DNA of 64,000 bases from Brevibacillus composti (GCF_016406105.1 NZ_CP066308.1:2515501-2579500), one strand, 5' to 3'. Counted from the first letter of the stretch, positions 1-9,260 are shown. The notes: a model not told the origin generated them from the letters alone. Made by a program: numbers and translations.

Positions 1-351
1 TTCGATGATCAGCCCCACCTGACCGACGAGCAGCTTGTCGATAAACTCGTTGGCGGTCTCGATCTTGGTCATTTGATAATAAGGAATATATTTGTGATAC
101 AAGTGCTCGAATACATCTGCGGGCATATCTCTCTCCCGCAGGTCGTTCAGATCACGCCGAACCTGGGTCACGATATTGTCATTCGCAAATCCGTTGATGT
201 AATACAGGAGAAGCCGCGTCCGTCCCACCGAAAATTCGTGAAGCCCGATGTCAAAATTGACCCCAATCCCGAGCATGTCGTTCAGGTACGTTTTGTTTTC
301 ATCCAGGTTTTCGACGATCAGTCTTTTTTCCTCCGCTTGCTTTACGGCCAT
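1..351 (-). CDS. spoVAF: SpoVAF, GerA-family spore protein (partial, N-terminal part)
   Basis: The 3' end runs off the left edge, so only about the first 117 residues are visible. They begin MAVKQAEEKRLIVENL and continue through a FDIGLHEFSVGRTRLLLYY-type stretch typical of SpoVAF, a homologue of GerAA-type germinant receptor A subunits. The ATG at 351 follows a good Shine-Dalgarno (GGAAAGGAGC). It overlaps the end of spoVAEA by 53 bp, which suggests translational coupling at the distal end of the spoVA operon. Known role of the family: an inner spore-membrane protein linked to the SpoVA channel and to germination efficiency. The membrane-spanning half lies outside the window. Confidence 0.93.
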   Translation of the reverse strand, partial: MAVKQAEEKRLIVENLDENKTYLNDMLGIGVNFDIGLHEFSVGRTRLLLYYINGFANDNIVTQVRRDLNDLRERDMPADVFEHLYHKYIPYYQMTKIETANEFIDKLLVGQVGLIIE

Positions 352-919
352 CGAACCCGCTCCTTTCCAGTATCCATTTCACTGCAGCCAAGGTGATGGG
401 GCAACCTTTCCGCAGGCTGTCCCTTCCCTGCATTTTGCCGATATCGCCGATCCCGATCACATGTGGGACCTGAAGCCGATTCAGAATATCCACCGTGTCG
501 CCATAGATGCGATTTTCCAGATCCGTCTCCGCAAAACCGTCTTTGTCCACGGCTTCTTCGACAATGCGGCCCTGGTTGTCCACGGAAACCTTGACGGTGG
601 CCCCGTTTACCCATTTCGTATTTGACGCGACTGCAATGGCGCCCAGCACTTCGATATCGGGATGTTTCACCACATATTCCATCGCCTGCTCCCCGCGGCC
701 ATGACCGCGGTCGCCGTTGTCGTCAAACATCAGCAGGACGGGATCCTCCGGCGTCATCTTGATCAGCTCCACCATCTGAGGGCCGGAGAGCGGCGTCGGG
801 TTGCCTGCCGATAACGAAATGGAGCGCCCTCCGATTTGTCTGGCGACGGTTTCAACGACCCTCTGCGCGACATGATCCCCGTCCGTGATCAAAATCACCT
901 TTCGCCGCTGATCAGGCAT
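299..919 (-). CDS. spoVAEA: Stage V sporulation protein AE (SpoVAEa)
   Basis: A 206-residue soluble protein, close to the 203 residues of the B. subtilis protein. It carries the family opening KVILITDGDHVAQ and a nucleotide-binding-like LLMFDDNGDRGHGRGEQA segment. The ATG at 919 is preferred because GAAGGTGA lies about 8 nt upstream; an in-frame ATG at 940 has no such site. It follows spoVAEB by 31 bp and overlaps spoVAF. It has no transmembrane segment, unlike the other small SpoVA proteins, and its biochemical role is unknown. Expected to be made in the forespore with the rest of the operon. Confidence 0.93.
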   Translation of the reverse strand: MPDQRRKVILITDGDHVAQRVVETVARQIGGRSISLSAGNPTPLSGPQMVELIKMTPEDPVLLMFDDNGDRGHGRGEQAMEYVVKHPDIEVLGAIAVASNTKWVNGATVKVSVDNQGRIVEEAVDKDGFAETDLENRIYGDTVDILNRLQVPHVIGIGDIGKMQGRDSLRKGCPITLAAVKWILERSGFDGRKASGGKKTDRRKPG

Positions 920-950
920 GCTGCTTTCACCTTCCCCCATCGAATCAGGG

Positions 951-1304
951 TCAACCCTTTGGCTTGAATACGAGTGCCGCCAAAAAGCCAAAGGCGATCG
1001 CCGCGGAGATTCCCGCACTCGTCACTTCAAAGATCCCCGTGACGATTCCGATCAAGCCGTGCTGTTCCGCTTCCTGCATCGCTCCGTGATAGAGGGAGTG
1101 GCCGAAGCTGGTAATCGGCACCGTCGCACCGGCACCGGCAAAGTCAATGAACTTGTCGTAAACGCCGAGAAAATCGAGAGCGACCCCGGCTACGACGAGG
1201 GTGCTCATCACATGGGCCGGCGTCATCTTGCCTATGTCCAGCAGCAGTTGGCCAATGACGCAGATGAGTCCGCCAACCACAAAGGCGATCAGATATTCCA
1301 TCAT
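951..1304 (-). CDS. spoVAEB: Stage V sporulation protein AE (SpoVAEb), membrane subunit
   Basis: A 117-residue polytopic membrane protein homologous to SpoVAC. It has the family motif [14 protein letters not shown], then [12 protein letters not shown] and the conserved C-terminus LVFKPKG. The start is the first of two ATGs (1304) with a strong GGAAGGAGGTG site. Its ATG overlaps the spoVAD stop in an ATGA arrangement (4 bp). With SpoVAC it is thought to form the channel that moves Ca-dipicolinate into the forespore and out again at germination. Confidence 0.95.
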   Translation of the reverse strand: MMEYLIAFVVGGLICVIGQLLLDIGKMTPAHVMSTLVVAGVALDFLGVYDKFIDFAGAGATVPITSFGHSLYHGAMQEAEQHGLIGIVTGIFEVTSAGISAAIAFGFLAALVFKPKG

Positions 1305-2329
1305 GCCACACCTCCTTCCAGTGAGACAGCGTGGGCGATACAGGGGATTGAATTGCCCTGCTGGTAACTGACTGGGCTCAAGAGCGCTCCTGTTGCACAC
1401 ACCAAAGCTTTTTTCAGCACACCTTTGTTCAACTGGTCCACGATCTGGCTATACGTCACTACGGCGCTGCTGGCACAGCCGCTCCCGCCCGCAAAGACGT
1501 CCTGATCCGGCGAATAGACCATCAGCCCGCAATCGTTGTACACCCCGTCCAGATCGTACCCGTCCCGCTTCATCAAATCTTTGAGGATCGGGAATCCGAC
1601 GGCCGCCAAATCTCCCGTGACGATCAAGTCATAGTCATCCGGCCGCCGTTTCGTGTCGGCGAAATGCGTTTGCAGCGTGGCAGCCGCAGCCGGCGCCATG
1701 GCCGATCCCATATCAAACGGATCCTTAATCCCCATGTCGACGACTTTTCCCATCGTGGCATACGTGATGCGCGGCCCCTTCCCTCCGGTCCCGACGACCG
1801 CTGCGCCTGCTCCTGTGACTGTCCATTGCGCAGAGGGCGGCTTCTGTCCACCGTACTCCGTCGGGTAGCGAAATTGACGTTCGGCCGTGGCATTGTGACT
1901 GCTGCATGCTGCAATTGCTTTTTTCGCATAGCCCGCGTTCACCAAGGCAGCCGCATTGGCCAATGTGAGCATGGAGGTGGAGCAGGCGCCGTACATGCCC
2001 ATCAGCGGGATGGCCAGCTTTTCAGCGGCAAAGCTGGTCGTGATGTTCTGGCTCAACAGGTCTCCGGCAAAGAAAACATCAATCTCCGCTCCTGTCAGTT
2101 GCGCCTTCTGCAGGGCGATCGACACGGCGTCCTGCATCAATTGCCGTTCGGCATTCTCCCAGGAATCCTGACCGCAGTAAAGATCGTCGTACACCTGATC
2201 AAACATGCTGCCAAGCGGACCTTGTCCCTCTTTTGGCCCGACTGCTGTCGCCGTGGCCAGAATGCGGACATCGTTCGGAAAAAGCCAGGTCTGTCTCCCT
2301 ACCCGAAAAGCACCCGATTGATTGCTCAT
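1301..2329 (-). CDS. spoVAD: Stage V sporulation protein AD (thiolase-fold, DPA-binding)
   Basis: A 342-residue protein of the thiolase/ketoacyl-synthase fold. It has a Cys in the usual nucleophile region ([15 protein letters not shown]), [15 protein letters not shown] and a glycine-rich CASSAVV stretch. In B. subtilis this protein binds dipicolinic acid on the outer face of the inner spore membrane. The ATG at about 2329 follows TGAGGGGAAC; an upstream in-frame ATG at 2359 lies inside spoVAC and lacks a site. The gap to spoVAC is 11 bp and the overlap with spoVAEB is 4 bp. Confidence 0.96.
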   Translation of the reverse strand: MSNQSGAFRVGRQTWLFPNDVRILATATAVGPKEGQGPLGSMFDQVYDDLYCGQDSWENAERQLMQDAVSIALQKAQLTGAEIDVFFAGDLLSQNITTSFAAEKLAIPLMGMYGACSTSMLTLANAAALVNAGYAKKAIAACSSHNATAERQFRYPTEYGGQKPPSAQWTVTGAGAAVVGTGGKGPRITYATMGKVVDMGIKDPFDMGSAMAPAAAATLQTHFADTKRRPDDYDLIVTGDLAAVGFPILKDLMKRDGYDLDGVYNDCGLMVYSPDQDVFAGGSGCASSAVVTYSQIVDQLNKGVLKKALVCATGALLSPVSYQQGNSIPCIAHAVSLEGGVA

Positions 2330-2340
2330 GTATGTTCCCC

Positions 2341-2820
2341 TCACATCATCATGTTCCATAGCGTTTTGATGAGGCCGGCGATGAAGGCGGCGACCACACC
2401 AAATACGATGACGGAGCCGGCCAGCTTGAACATGTTGCCGCCTACGCCCAGCACGAAACCTTCGCTCCGATGCTCGATCGCGGCAGAGGCGATCGAATTG
2501 GCAAAGCCCGTGACCGGAACGGCGGAGCCGGCGCCGGCGTATTGGCCAATATTGTCATACACGCCGAGGCCCGTCAGCAGGATGGCGATAAAAATGAGCG
2601 TCGCAACGGTAGGATTGCTGGCCGTTTTCTCCGTAAAACCAAAGAAGTGAATATACATGTTTTGCAGGGCCTGACCGAGCAGGCAGATCGTCCCGCCCAC
2701 CCAAAACGCGCGGACTGAGTTGAGCAGCACATTGCGCTTGGGCTGGTACTTGGCCGCATGCTGTTTATAGAGCTGCTGTGTCATCTGTTTGGAACCATTC
2801 GACTTCGTTTTTGTTGCCAT
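2341..2820 (-). CDS. spoVAC: Stage V sporulation protein AC, membrane channel subunit
   Basis: A 159-residue protein with a basic N-terminal tail (about 45 residues rich in K, Q and S) followed by hydrophobic helices. The family motif QYAGAGSAVPVTGFANSIAS is present, equivalent to the one in SpoVAEb. In B. subtilis SpoVAC acts as a mechanosensitive channel for DPA release. The start at 2820 is set by GGAGGGGG 8 nt upstream. The 104 bp gap to spoVAB is the longest inside this operon; no convincing promoter was seen in it. Confidence 0.95.
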   Translation of the reverse strand: MATKTKSNGSKQMTQQLYKQHAAKYQPKRNVLLNSVRAFWVGGTICLLGQALQNMYIHFFGFTEKTASNPTVATLIFIAILLTGLGVYDNIGQYAGAGSAVPVTGFANSIASAAIEHRSEGFVLGVGGNMFKLAGSVIVFGVVAAFIAGLIKTLWNMMM

Positions 2821-2924
2821 CTGGTAAGCCCCCTCCGCTTTCATCTCGCCAGTCTGTGCACATATCCCTATCTTGTCTGCCTCTTCCTTTTTCTATGAAT
2901 GGATCAATTTTCCAGAGCATCTAG

Positions 2925-3344
2925 CTAAAGGCCGAGCCACCACTGCAGCAAAGAACCGACGATCTTGCCCAGCACCATCGCCATCAAAAGCAGAATCAAC
3001 CGGGAATCCATGCCGAGGCGTTTGGCCAGAATCGGAAAGACGTTGAGCGCCTCGGTCAAGCCAGCCGCCAGCGTTCCCACGAATATACCGGCGAACAGGC
3101 CAAAGACGGAAGCCGCAAAACGGGGCATGCCGGCGCTCCACTGAAAAAAGTCGGCGAGCGTAAAAAGCAGCGCGCCGCTCACTAGCGCCCATTCAAATGA
3201 GCGAATAAATCGATGGGCATTCGTGAGCTGCGTCAAGCGGGGAATAATATCCAAGACGGTGATAAACGCGACAAACCCGCTGCCTACAGCGAGCCCTCCC
3301 CCCAGTCCAATGACGATCAGCAGAATGGGCTGCCAAACGCTCAT
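2925..3344 (-). CDS. spoVAB: Stage V sporulation protein AB, membrane protein
   Basis: A 139-residue, highly hydrophobic protein with about four membrane segments and a Gly-rich first helix (LLIVIGLGGGLAVGSGFVA), typical of SpoVAB. Its ATG overlaps the spoVAA stop by 4 bp (ATGA). It belongs to the forespore inner-membrane SpoVA complex needed for dipicolinate uptake. The individual molecular role in the family is not established. Confidence 0.94.
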   Translation of the reverse strand: MSVWQPILLIVIGLGGGLAVGSGFVAFITVLDIIPRLTQLTNAHRFIRSFEWALVSGALLFTLADFFQWSAGMPRFAASVFGLFAGIFVGTLAAGLTEALNVFPILAKRLGMDSRLILLLMAMVLGKIVGSLLQWWLGL

Positions 3345-3955
3345 GGCTTGGTTCGTTCGTTCTCCTGGTTTTCATGCTGAATGTAGTATTGATCGAGGTT
3401 TTGTTGATACAAAAACAGCTCAACTTCGAGTGGACTGGGTTCCTCGTTGATTCGCTTCTGAAAGATGTGGTTAAAAAACAGGATCATTCCCAAACCGATC
3501 CCGAAGGAATAGGGAATTTGGAGCCAGAGGGGCTGCTTGCTCTTCTGACCGGTAATCAAGGAATAAATCCGCTGATGTACCTGCGGCATGCTCACATCCG
3601 TATGGAAATTCATGATCGCCAGGCCCGCGCCGACAAAGAGCAGGACCCATACCATCGCTACCAGCAGAAGACTAGCTTTTTTGCGAGGATTCATCACTTC
3701 CACGATGATGTGCGCGGACCCCTGCACCTCCAAAGCCGCTTCCGGGTACACGCGGCGAATCTGTTTGATGACCTGCATAATATCGATAATGATGAGATTG
3801 CCGTCTGACGGTTTTACCTGATAGACAGGCATGCGCGCCAGCGCCTCCTCGCGCCTGCCGTCCCAGAAAAGCTGACAGATGTCCCCCAGCGTGATGATCG
3901 ACTCCGGTTTGACCGCCAGGCGTTTGCGCAGCTTGATAAACAACGGCTCGCTCAT
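3341..3955 (-). CDS. spoVAA: Stage V sporulation protein AA, first gene of the spoVA operon
   Basis: A 204-residue protein, matching the usual SpoVAA length of about 206. The N-terminal soluble half (MSEPLFIKLRKRLAVKP...) is followed by two membrane helices (about residues 93-115 and 143-160). The ATG at 3955 follows AAAGGAGGAGG. A longer reading back to 4162 would run through the promoter and the sigF terminator, so it is rejected. The gene opens the spoVAA-AB-AC-AD-AEB-AEA-AF operon and lies directly downstream of a sigma-G-type promoter. Confidence 0.94.
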   Translation of the reverse strand: MSEPLFIKLRKRLAVKPESIITLGDICQLFWDGRREEALARMPVYQVKPSDGNLIIIDIMQVIKQIRRVYPEAALEVQGSAHIIVEVMNPRKKASLLLVAMVWVLLFVGAGLAIMNFHTDVSMPQVHQRIYSLITGQKSKQPLWLQIPYSFGIGLGMILFFNHIFQKRINEEPSPLEVELFLYQQNLDQYYIQHENQENERTKP

Positions 3956-3993
3956 CCGATCCTCCTCCTTTCTGATAACCGCAGTGTACCCGC

Positions 3994-4022
3994 TAGTATG
4001 CTCTTCTATGAACAAGCCATGC
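3994..4022 (-). promoter_or_regulatory. Sigma-G promoter of the spoVA operon
   Basis: On the minus strand a -35 GCATG (4022-4018), a 17 bp spacer and a -10 CATACTA (4000-3994) match the sigma-G consensus GHATR-N17/18-CATNHTA at every fixed base. It lies about 40 bp upstream of the spoVAA start. Sigma-G control of spoVA is established in B. subtilis; the assignment here is by pattern. Confidence 0.75.
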
Positions 4023-4132
4023 ACCCGATATACCGTATCACGCGGCCGTAGTGAGAGGAAGCACGTTACCATGCGAGGCTCCGCAAAGTCGCTACGCATA
4101 GGAACGCGCTTCCTTCGGTACAGGCCCGTTCC

Positions 4133-4172
4133 ACGAAAAAAGACCAGAGAGCTATTGCTCAATCTGGTCTTT
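4133..4172 (-). terminator. Rho-independent terminator overlapping the end of sigF
   Basis: The arms AAAGACCAGA (4172-4163) and TCTGGTCTTT (4147-4138) form a perfect 10 bp stem, followed by TTTTTTCG on the minus strand. The first arm lies inside the last sigF codons and the sigF stop codon is in the loop. It separates the spoIIA and spoVA transcripts. Confidence 0.85.
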
Positions 4173-4907
4173 GATCGTTTGCAGAATCCTTTTTTCCAGC
4201 CTTGACACCTGCACCTGAGAGATTCCCAATCGCTCCGCCACTTCAGACTGCGTCTGATCTTTGTAGTAGCGGAGATATACGATGAGCTGCTCCCTCTCGG
4301 TCAGTCGGCTGATGGCATCCTTCAGCGCAATTTTATCAAACCACTTGCTGACGCTTTCGTCTGCGATCTGATCGATCAGGGTGATCGGATCGCCGTCATT
4401 TTCAAACACGGTCTCATGAATGGACGATGGCGTGCGGCTCGCCTCTTGGGCAAACACAACTTCCTCGGGAGATATGCCTACGGCTTCGGCTACTTCTGAA
4501 ATCGTAGGAGCCCGTCCGAACTGCTTGTACAGCTCGTCCTTTGTCCGTCTCACCCGGTTGGCCGTTTCCTTCAGGGAGCGACTTACCTTAACTGTACCAT
4601 CATCGCGCAAAAATCGCTGGATCTCCCCGATGATCATCGGCACAGCATAGGTGGAGAACTTTACATCATAATTCAGGTCAAATTTGTCCACGGCTTTCAA
4701 AAGCCCGATGCACCCGATCTGAAACAGGTCGTCGGCTTCGTAGCCCCGGTTAATAAAACGCTGAACCACTGACCACACCAGCCGAATATTGCTGTTCACG
4801 AGCGTCTCGCGCGCTTGCGCGTCCCCGCTCTGGCTCAGGGAGATCAGTTCTTTCACTTGCTCATTGGTAAGAAACGGCTGACTGGCGTTTTTGATATCGG
4901 CACCCAT
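4152..4907 (-). CDS. sigF: RNA polymerase sigma-F factor
   Basis: A 251-residue sigma-70-family factor with region 2 (RLVWSVVQRFINRGYEADDLFQIG), region 3 and a region 4 helix-turn-helix (QSEVAERLGISQVQVSRLEKRI). It is the first forespore-specific sigma factor, held inactive by SpoIIAB. The ATG at 4907 has AGGAG 8 nt upstream; a GTG at 4913 would sit only 2 nt from that site. It is the last gene of the dacF-spoIIAA-spoIIAB-sigF operon, 11 bp after spoIIAB. Confidence 0.97.
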   Translation of the reverse strand: MGADIKNASQPFLTNEQVKELISLSQSGDAQARETLVNSNIRLVWSVVQRFINRGYEADDLFQIGCIGLLKAVDKFDLNYDVKFSTYAVPMIIGEIQRFLRDDGTVKVSRSLKETANRVRRTKDELYKQFGRAPTISEVAEAVGISPEEVVFAQEASRTPSSIHETVFENDGDPITLIDQIADESVSKWFDKIALKDAISRLTEREQLIVYLRYYKDQTQSEVAERLGISQVQVSRLEKRILQTIKDQIEQ

Positions 4908-4918
4908 AGGCACTGCTC

Positions 4919-5365
4919 CTAATTTTGTAATGCTTTGGCAAAAGAAAGGCTTTTTGTCAGGCGGACGGTCGTCCCTTTCCCGACAGCAGTTGCCACTTCA
5001 AGCGAGTCCATGAAATTTTCCATGATGGTAAAGCCCATGCCCGATCGCTCCAACTCCGGCTTACTCGTATAGAGCGGCTGCATTGCCTGATCGACGTCTT
5101 CGATCCCTTTGCCCTCGTCTTCCACGATCAGTTCCACGACATTGTCCTCAATCTTGACGGTGATGCGGACGATCCCCTCCGGATTTTCATCGTAGCCATG
5201 AATGATCGAATTGGTGACGGCCTCCGATACGACCGTCTTGATCTCCTCCATCTCCTCCACGGAGACATCCAGCTGAGAGATGAACGAAGCTACTGCCACA
5301 CGGGCAAATGCTTCATTTTGACTGAGCGCAGCAAACGATACACTCATGTAATTGCGCTGTGCCAT
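4919..5365 (-). CDS. spoIIAB: Anti-sigma-F factor and serine kinase SpoIIAB
   Basis: A 148-residue GHKL-family ATPase. The N box ([12 protein letters not shown]), G1 box ([10 protein letters not shown]) and G2 box ([13 protein letters not shown]) are all present, as expected for the protein that binds sigma-F or phosphorylates SpoIIAA. An overlapping GTG (5368) is followed directly by the ATG at 5365; the ATG is chosen for its spacing from GGGGGTGG. The start overlaps the spoIIAA stop region, so the two are translationally coupled. Confidence 0.97.
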   Translation of the reverse strand: MAQRNYMSVSFAALSQNEAFARVAVASFISQLDVSVEEMEEIKTVVSEAVTNSIIHGYDENPEGIVRITVKIEDNVVELIVEDEGKGIEDVDQAMQPLYTSKPELERSGMGFTIMENFMDSLEVATAVGKGTTVRLTKSLSFAKALQN

Positions 5366-5367
5366 CA

Positions 5368-5718
5368 CTACGCCACCCCCAGAATATGAAGTGCTTCCGC
5401 TTCGTTCTCACGAAACTTGATCACTTTGAACAAGCCTGACATTTCGAAGATCCGGTAGATGGTCGGATTGATCGAACAAACGACCATTTCACCGGAACGC
5501 GCCGAAATCTGCTTGTAGCGTCCGAGGATGACACCGATCCCAGAACTGTCCATAAAAGCCAGATCGGCCAGGCTGAGCACGATGTGTCGTATGGATGATT
5601 GGCGCAGCAATTGATCGACTTTTGCGCGCAATTCCTCTGCTGTATGATGGTCAAGTTCGCCTTGCAAACGGACGACCAGGACATCTTGCTTGGTCTCCAT
5701 GCTGATGCGTAAACTCAT
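5368..5718 (-). CDS. spoIIAA: Anti-anti-sigma factor SpoIIAA
   Basis: A 116-residue STAS-domain protein. The phosphorylated serine lies in [15 protein letters not shown] (Ser58), the same position as in B. subtilis. When dephosphorylated by SpoIIE it displaces sigma-F from SpoIIAB. First gene of the minimal spoIIA operon; the 147 bp upstream gap to dacF contains a candidate sigma-H promoter, so it can be read both from there and from dacF. Confidence 0.97.
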   Translation of the reverse strand: MSLRISMETKQDVLVVRLQGELDHHTAEELRAKVDQLLRQSSIRHIVLSLADLAFMDSSGIGVILGRYKQISARSGEMVVCSINPTIYRIFEMSGLFKVIKFRENEAEALHILGVA

Positions 5719-5752
5719 GGCTGATACACTCCTTCATCCCGTAGTACCCTCT

Positions 5753-5794
5753 CTCTTCTTTCTCCTTCTATCCATTTCCTGCCAGGCGACAAAA
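5753..5794 (-). promoter_or_regulatory. Candidate sigma-H promoter and 0A-like box upstream of spoIIAA
   Basis: On the minus strand GCAGGAAAT (5782-5774) fits the sigma-H -35 consensus RNAGGAWWW exactly. After 12 bp, AAAGAAGAG (5761-5753) fits the -10 RNNGAATWW at 7 of 9 positions. Just upstream, TTTTGTCGCC (5794-5785) resembles a Spo0A box with two mismatches. In B. subtilis the spoIIA operon is driven by sigma-H and Spo0A~P from this location. The -10 and the box are imperfect, so this is a candidate only. Confidence 0.45.
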
Positions 5795-5865
5795 GAACAA
5801 AAAAATCGAGCGGCCACATGATACAATTCGAGGCGACTCGATTCTTTTCGCGTTCTCGCTGTCTG

Positions 5866-7053
5866 TCAATAAGGGATCAAAACACTTCTCGTTGTTCGCT
5901 TGAGAATCTGCCACATGCCTGCCTTTTCCACCGTTTGTTCCGGATAGAGATCGACGCGGTTCACTTCCTTGCCGTCTTTCGTCCGGATAAAGATATGTCC
6001 GATGACCTCGTTTTTGTCCAAAGGCGCGTCCACGCTCGGCTTCAACACGACTTCGCGCTCATACTGCTCCGCCGACTCGCCCCGCTTCATCAAGAGGCTG
6101 ACCGAATGCGGCGTAATGGCGTTTACCTGCGGCTGCATTCCTTTGTCGACTGTCAATGCCTGTACGGTTTCCCCTTTTTTGTACAGGGGGGCTACTTGAT
6201 AATGAGCAAAGGCGTAATTAAACAGAGTGGAGATTTCTGCATTTCTCGTCTTGGTATCCGGTTCACCCATCACCACGGCGATGACCCGCATGTTGTTTCG
6301 TTTGGCTGTCGCGGTCAGACAGTATTTGGCTTCACCGGTATAGCCGGTCTTCAATCCGTCGACGCCCTCGTAAAAGCGGACCAGCCGATTGGTGTTGACC
6401 AGCCAAAAGGGATTGGCGGTTTCCTTGCGCAAATAATCCTGATAAATTCCTGTATACTTGGTGATCTGTTCATGCTTCAAAAGTTCTCGCGACATGATGG
6501 CGATATCCATAGCAGAGGTGACATGTCCAGGTGCGGGCAATCCATTTGAGTTGACGAAATGCGTCTGCTTCATCCCGAGCTGTTTGGCGCGCTCATTCAT
6601 TTTGGCGACAAACGCTTCTTCAGTGCCTGCGAGATGCTCGGCCATCGCGACGGAGGCATCATTGCCTGAGGCGATCGCGATCCCCTTCACCATGTCCTCG
6701 ACGGTCATCTCTTCACCGGGCTGGAGAAAAATCTGAGAGCCGCCCATCGAGGCAGCCCGTTCGCTGGTGCGAACTTTGTCCGTCAGCTTGATCTCTCCGC
6801 GATCCAGCGCCTCCATGATGAGCAAAAGCGTCATGACTTTGGTAATACTAGCAGGAGGCAGCTTCTCGTACGCGTTTTTTTCAAACAAGACTGTCCCCGT
6901 ATCCGCTTCCATCAGGATGGCGGAAGTGGCGTGCGGCGCGAAGTTCATCAGCCCATCCTTGGCTGGCGCTTTCTCCTTCGCCGCGACTCCGATCGGAGAA
7001 AAGAACGCAACACATAAGATGAAGCATAGGCTCAGATGCAGACTCCTTTTCAT
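5866..7053 (-). CDS. dacF: D-alanyl-D-alanine carboxypeptidase DacF (penicillin-binding protein)
   Basis: A 395-residue precursor with an N-terminal signal sequence (MKRSLHLSLCFILCVAFF) and the serine peptidase S11 motifs: SITK (Ser69-Lys72), SGN (129-131) and KTG (235-237). It trims stem peptides in peptidoglycan; the DacF type works in the forespore and affects cortex cross-linking. The C-terminal domain of about 110 residues (PBP5-like) is present. It sits upstream of spoIIAA in the conserved order and has a sigma-F promoter just upstream. Confidence 0.95.
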   Translation of the reverse strand: MKRSLHLSLCFILCVAFFSPIGVAAKEKAPAKDGLMNFAPHATSAILMEADTGTVLFEKNAYEKLPPASITKVMTLLLIMEALDRGEIKLTDKVRTSERAASMGGSQIFLQPGEEMTVEDMVKGIAIASGNDASVAMAEHLAGTEEAFVAKMNERAKQLGMKQTHFVNSNGLPAPGHVTSAMDIAIMSRELLKHEQITKYTGIYQDYLRKETANPFWLVNTNRLVRFYEGVDGLKTGYTGEAKYCLTATAKRNNMRVIAVVMGEPDTKTRNAEISTLFNYAFAHYQVAPLYKKGETVQALTVDKGMQPQVNAITPHSVSLLMKRGESAEQYEREVVLKPSVDAPLDKNEVIGHIFIRTKDGKEVNRVDLYPEQTVEKAGMWQILKRTTRSVLIPY

Positions 7054-7081
7054 AGCAAACTCTTCCCTCCATTCATGTCTC

Positions 7082-7112
7082 TATTCTGACCATCTGCAAA
7101 GGAAAATATTCA
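7082..7112 (-). promoter_or_regulatory. Sigma-F promoter of dacF
   Basis: On the minus strand a -35 TGAATA (7112-7107), a 15 bp spacer and a -10 GGTCAGAATA (7091-7082) fit the sigma-F consensus WGHATA-N15-GGHDANAHTR at nearly every position. It lies 29 bp upstream of the dacF ATG. Sigma-F control of dacF is known in B. subtilis. Confidence 0.75.
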
Positions 7113-7117
7113 CAACG

Positions 7118-7146
7118 AAAAAACTCCCCTCTTTTCAGAAGGGAGT
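7118..7146 (-). terminator. Terminator downstream of the chemoreceptor gene
   Basis: On the minus strand ACTCCCTTCTGAAAAGAGGG continues as GAGT followed by TTTTTT, a stem-loop with a U tract 15 nt after the chemoreceptor stop codon. It also insulates dacF from upstream transcription. Confidence 0.8.
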
Positions 7147-7160
7147 CATGCGTGCATAGC

Positions 7161-9260
7161 TTAAATGACAAATTTCCTGACATTTTCAGCCAGCTCGTCG
7201 GCCAGCTGCTTCAGCTCTTCTACGTTGTCGCTGATGCGGGCGATGGCGTGAAGCTGCTCATCCACCGTCGTGACGACCCCGCCCAGCGATTGGTTGATCT
7301 CATCCGATACTGCCGACAGGCGTTGCATCGAGGAAGTGACGACCTGGTTGCCCGCGGCCATCTCCTCTGACGCGGCGGACATGGACTCGCTCTGCTCCGC
7401 GGCTGACTGAATATCGGCGACGATGTGCTGGAACGCGGTCCCGACGGTTTCCACGGACTGGAGTCCCGAACTGACCATCGCGACGATATCGTCCATATGC
7501 TTGCTCATGTCCATCGCCTCGTCATTAATCGAGTGGGCAATCGAGGCGATCCGCTCAGAGAAGGAGCTGCTCTCCTCTGCCAACTTTCGCACCTCGCTGG
7601 CGACGACGGAAAATCCGCGTCCGGCATCTCCCGCTCTGGCTGCTTCGATGGCGGCATTCAGAGCCAGCAGATTCGTCTGGGAGGCAATGCTGCTGATCAT
7701 CTCCACGATGCTTGTGATCTGTCTGGCCCGCTCCCGCAGACCGTGCATCTGTTCGGCTGTCCGCTCCACTTCTCCTGTCGCCTGCCGAACCGTGGTAATC
7801 ACATTTTTCACCAGTTTCATGCCGTCCTGCGCCCGCTCAAAGGTGCTGGAAGTTGCGCGAGTCGTCGCTTCGGCGGCGACTGCTACCTGCTCGACCCCCT
7901 GCGATATTTCGGAGACCGTCGTCGCAGCAGCGAGGACCTCGCGCGTTTGTTGCGACACCCGCTCGGAAATCATCGAGATATTCTCGGTGATCGAGTGGAT
8001 CGCCCCGGTGTTTTGCTGGGCGGACAGATTCAGTTCCTCCGCCGCCGTATGGAGCCGGTTCGCCTGTCCCTGGACGTGAGCGACCAGCTTGCGCAGCTCC
8101 GTCGCCATTTCGTTCATCTTTTGGCCGACCAGGGCCAGCTCGTCCCTTCCTTTCACCTCAACACGGACATCAAAGTGGCCGGAACCGATTTTCTCCATGT
8201 CCCGTGCAATCGCGAGCAGGGATTTGCGAATCCGCATGGCAAACCACCAGATCGACCAGGCGGCGAGCACGATGATCGGTATGCTGATCAGTGCAAACGT
8301 ATATCCCATGCCACTCAGTGCGCCGTAAACCTCCGACGAAGCGGTCGTCAGCACGAGGCTCCAGCCGAGGGAGGGGATGGGGGCAAGCGCCGCAAACGAG
8401 TTGACCCCGTCGGCTTCATACTCTAGGCTCTGACTTTGGTGCGTGTTGACCAGTTCCAACAGATCGGCGTAATCCCGATTTTCTGCCAGAGACAGCTGGT
8501 TATTCTGCGCCGGATCTTTATGGGCGACGACCAATCCATCCGGGCGCACGATAAAGGCATGTCCATTTTGCATAAAGGGAATTTCAGCCGTCTTGTTCAG
8601 GAGCGGGTCGATTTGAAAACCGACGATCAAGATGCGGGAGGTATCCTCATTCTTCTCCCCGATCGGGGTCGCCAGATAGATAAAGCTCCGCTCCGTGCCC
8701 AGCTCTACCTCTTCGTCCGAGAAAACAGGCCCCTTGGCAGAGAGCGCTTGCTGCATGTATTGTTTTTGTTTAAAATCAATTTCATTTTTCCCCGTCAGGG
8801 AGAAGATCGAATTCCCTGTATTTGAATCAACCAGATAAACCTTGGACACTTCCTTATGGGATTGCCGCAGGAGCCTGAATTGTTCCATGATCAACGGCTC
8901 CAGTTCCGTGGTCATCACTCTTTTCGAGGCGGTTTCCAGCGAACTGGCCTTCACATCTTCAATCCAGTCTTCCATGCTGCCTGCATATTGTTCGGCCAGC
9001 ATTTTTGCCTGACTGGAGGTAATCCCGATGAGGGTATTCTTCGAAAACGAGAGTGCTATGTATTGCAGGGCACCAATAATGATAATGACGAGAATAATAC
9101 CAAAGGCAATCATCTTTTTTGCCAGGGACCCCTGCAGATTCCGGGTAATGAAATCTGCTGCCCGTGAGAGCGTACGCGGTGCTGATTGATCCTTTTGGCC
9201 AAACCGAGGCAATCGGATTCTCCGCATGAAAATACCCCCTATGTCTGATATCTTCCTCAT
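7161..9260 (-). CDS. Methyl-accepting chemotaxis protein with Cache sensor domain
   Basis: A 699-residue chemoreceptor: a basic cytoplasmic start, TM1 (around residues 50-75, [20 protein letters not shown]), an extracellular region of about 250 residues of dCache type ([17 protein letters not shown]), TM2 ([19 protein letters not shown]), a HAMP domain and a long cytoplasmic coiled coil. The signalling tip is canonical ([18 protein letters not shown]). The start at 9260 has GGAGG 7 nt upstream; an internal ATG at 9227 behind GGGGG would give 688 residues. Cache receptors commonly bind amino acids or carboxylates. Location next to the oligopeptide transporter suggests, but does not show, sensing of peptides or amino acids. 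Confidence 0.93.
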   Translation of the reverse strand: MRKISDIGGIFMRRIRLPRFGQKDQSAPRTLSRAADFITRNLQGSLAKKMIAFGIILVIIIIGALQYIALSFSKNTLIGITSSQAKMLAEQYAGSMEDWIEDVKASSLETASKRVMTTELEPLIMEQFRLLRQSHKEVSKVYLVDSNTGNSIFSLTGKNEIDFKQKQYMQQALSAKGPVFSDEEVELGTERSFIYLATPIGEKNEDTSRILIVGFQIDPLLNKTAEIPFMQNGHAFIVRPDGLVVAHKDPAQNNQLSLAENRDYADLLELVNTHQSQSLEYEADGVNSFAALAPIPSLGWSLVLTTASSEVYGALSGMGYTFALISIPIIVLAAWSIWWFAMRIRKSLLAIARDMEKIGSGHFDVRVEVKGRDELALVGQKMNEMATELRKLVAHVQGQANRLHTAAEELNLSAQQNTGAIHSITENISMISERVSQQTREVLAAATTVSEISQGVEQVAVAAEATTRATSSTFERAQDGMKLVKNVITTVRQATGEVERTAEQMHGLRERARQITSIVEMISSIASQTNLLALNAAIEAARAGDAGRGFSVVASEVRKLAEESSSFSERIASIAHSINDEAMDMSKHMDDIVAMVSSGLQSVETVGTAFQHIVADIQSAAEQSESMSAASEEMAAGNQVVTSSMQRLSAVSDEINQSLGGVVTTVDEQLHAIARISDNVEELKQLADELAENVRKFVI

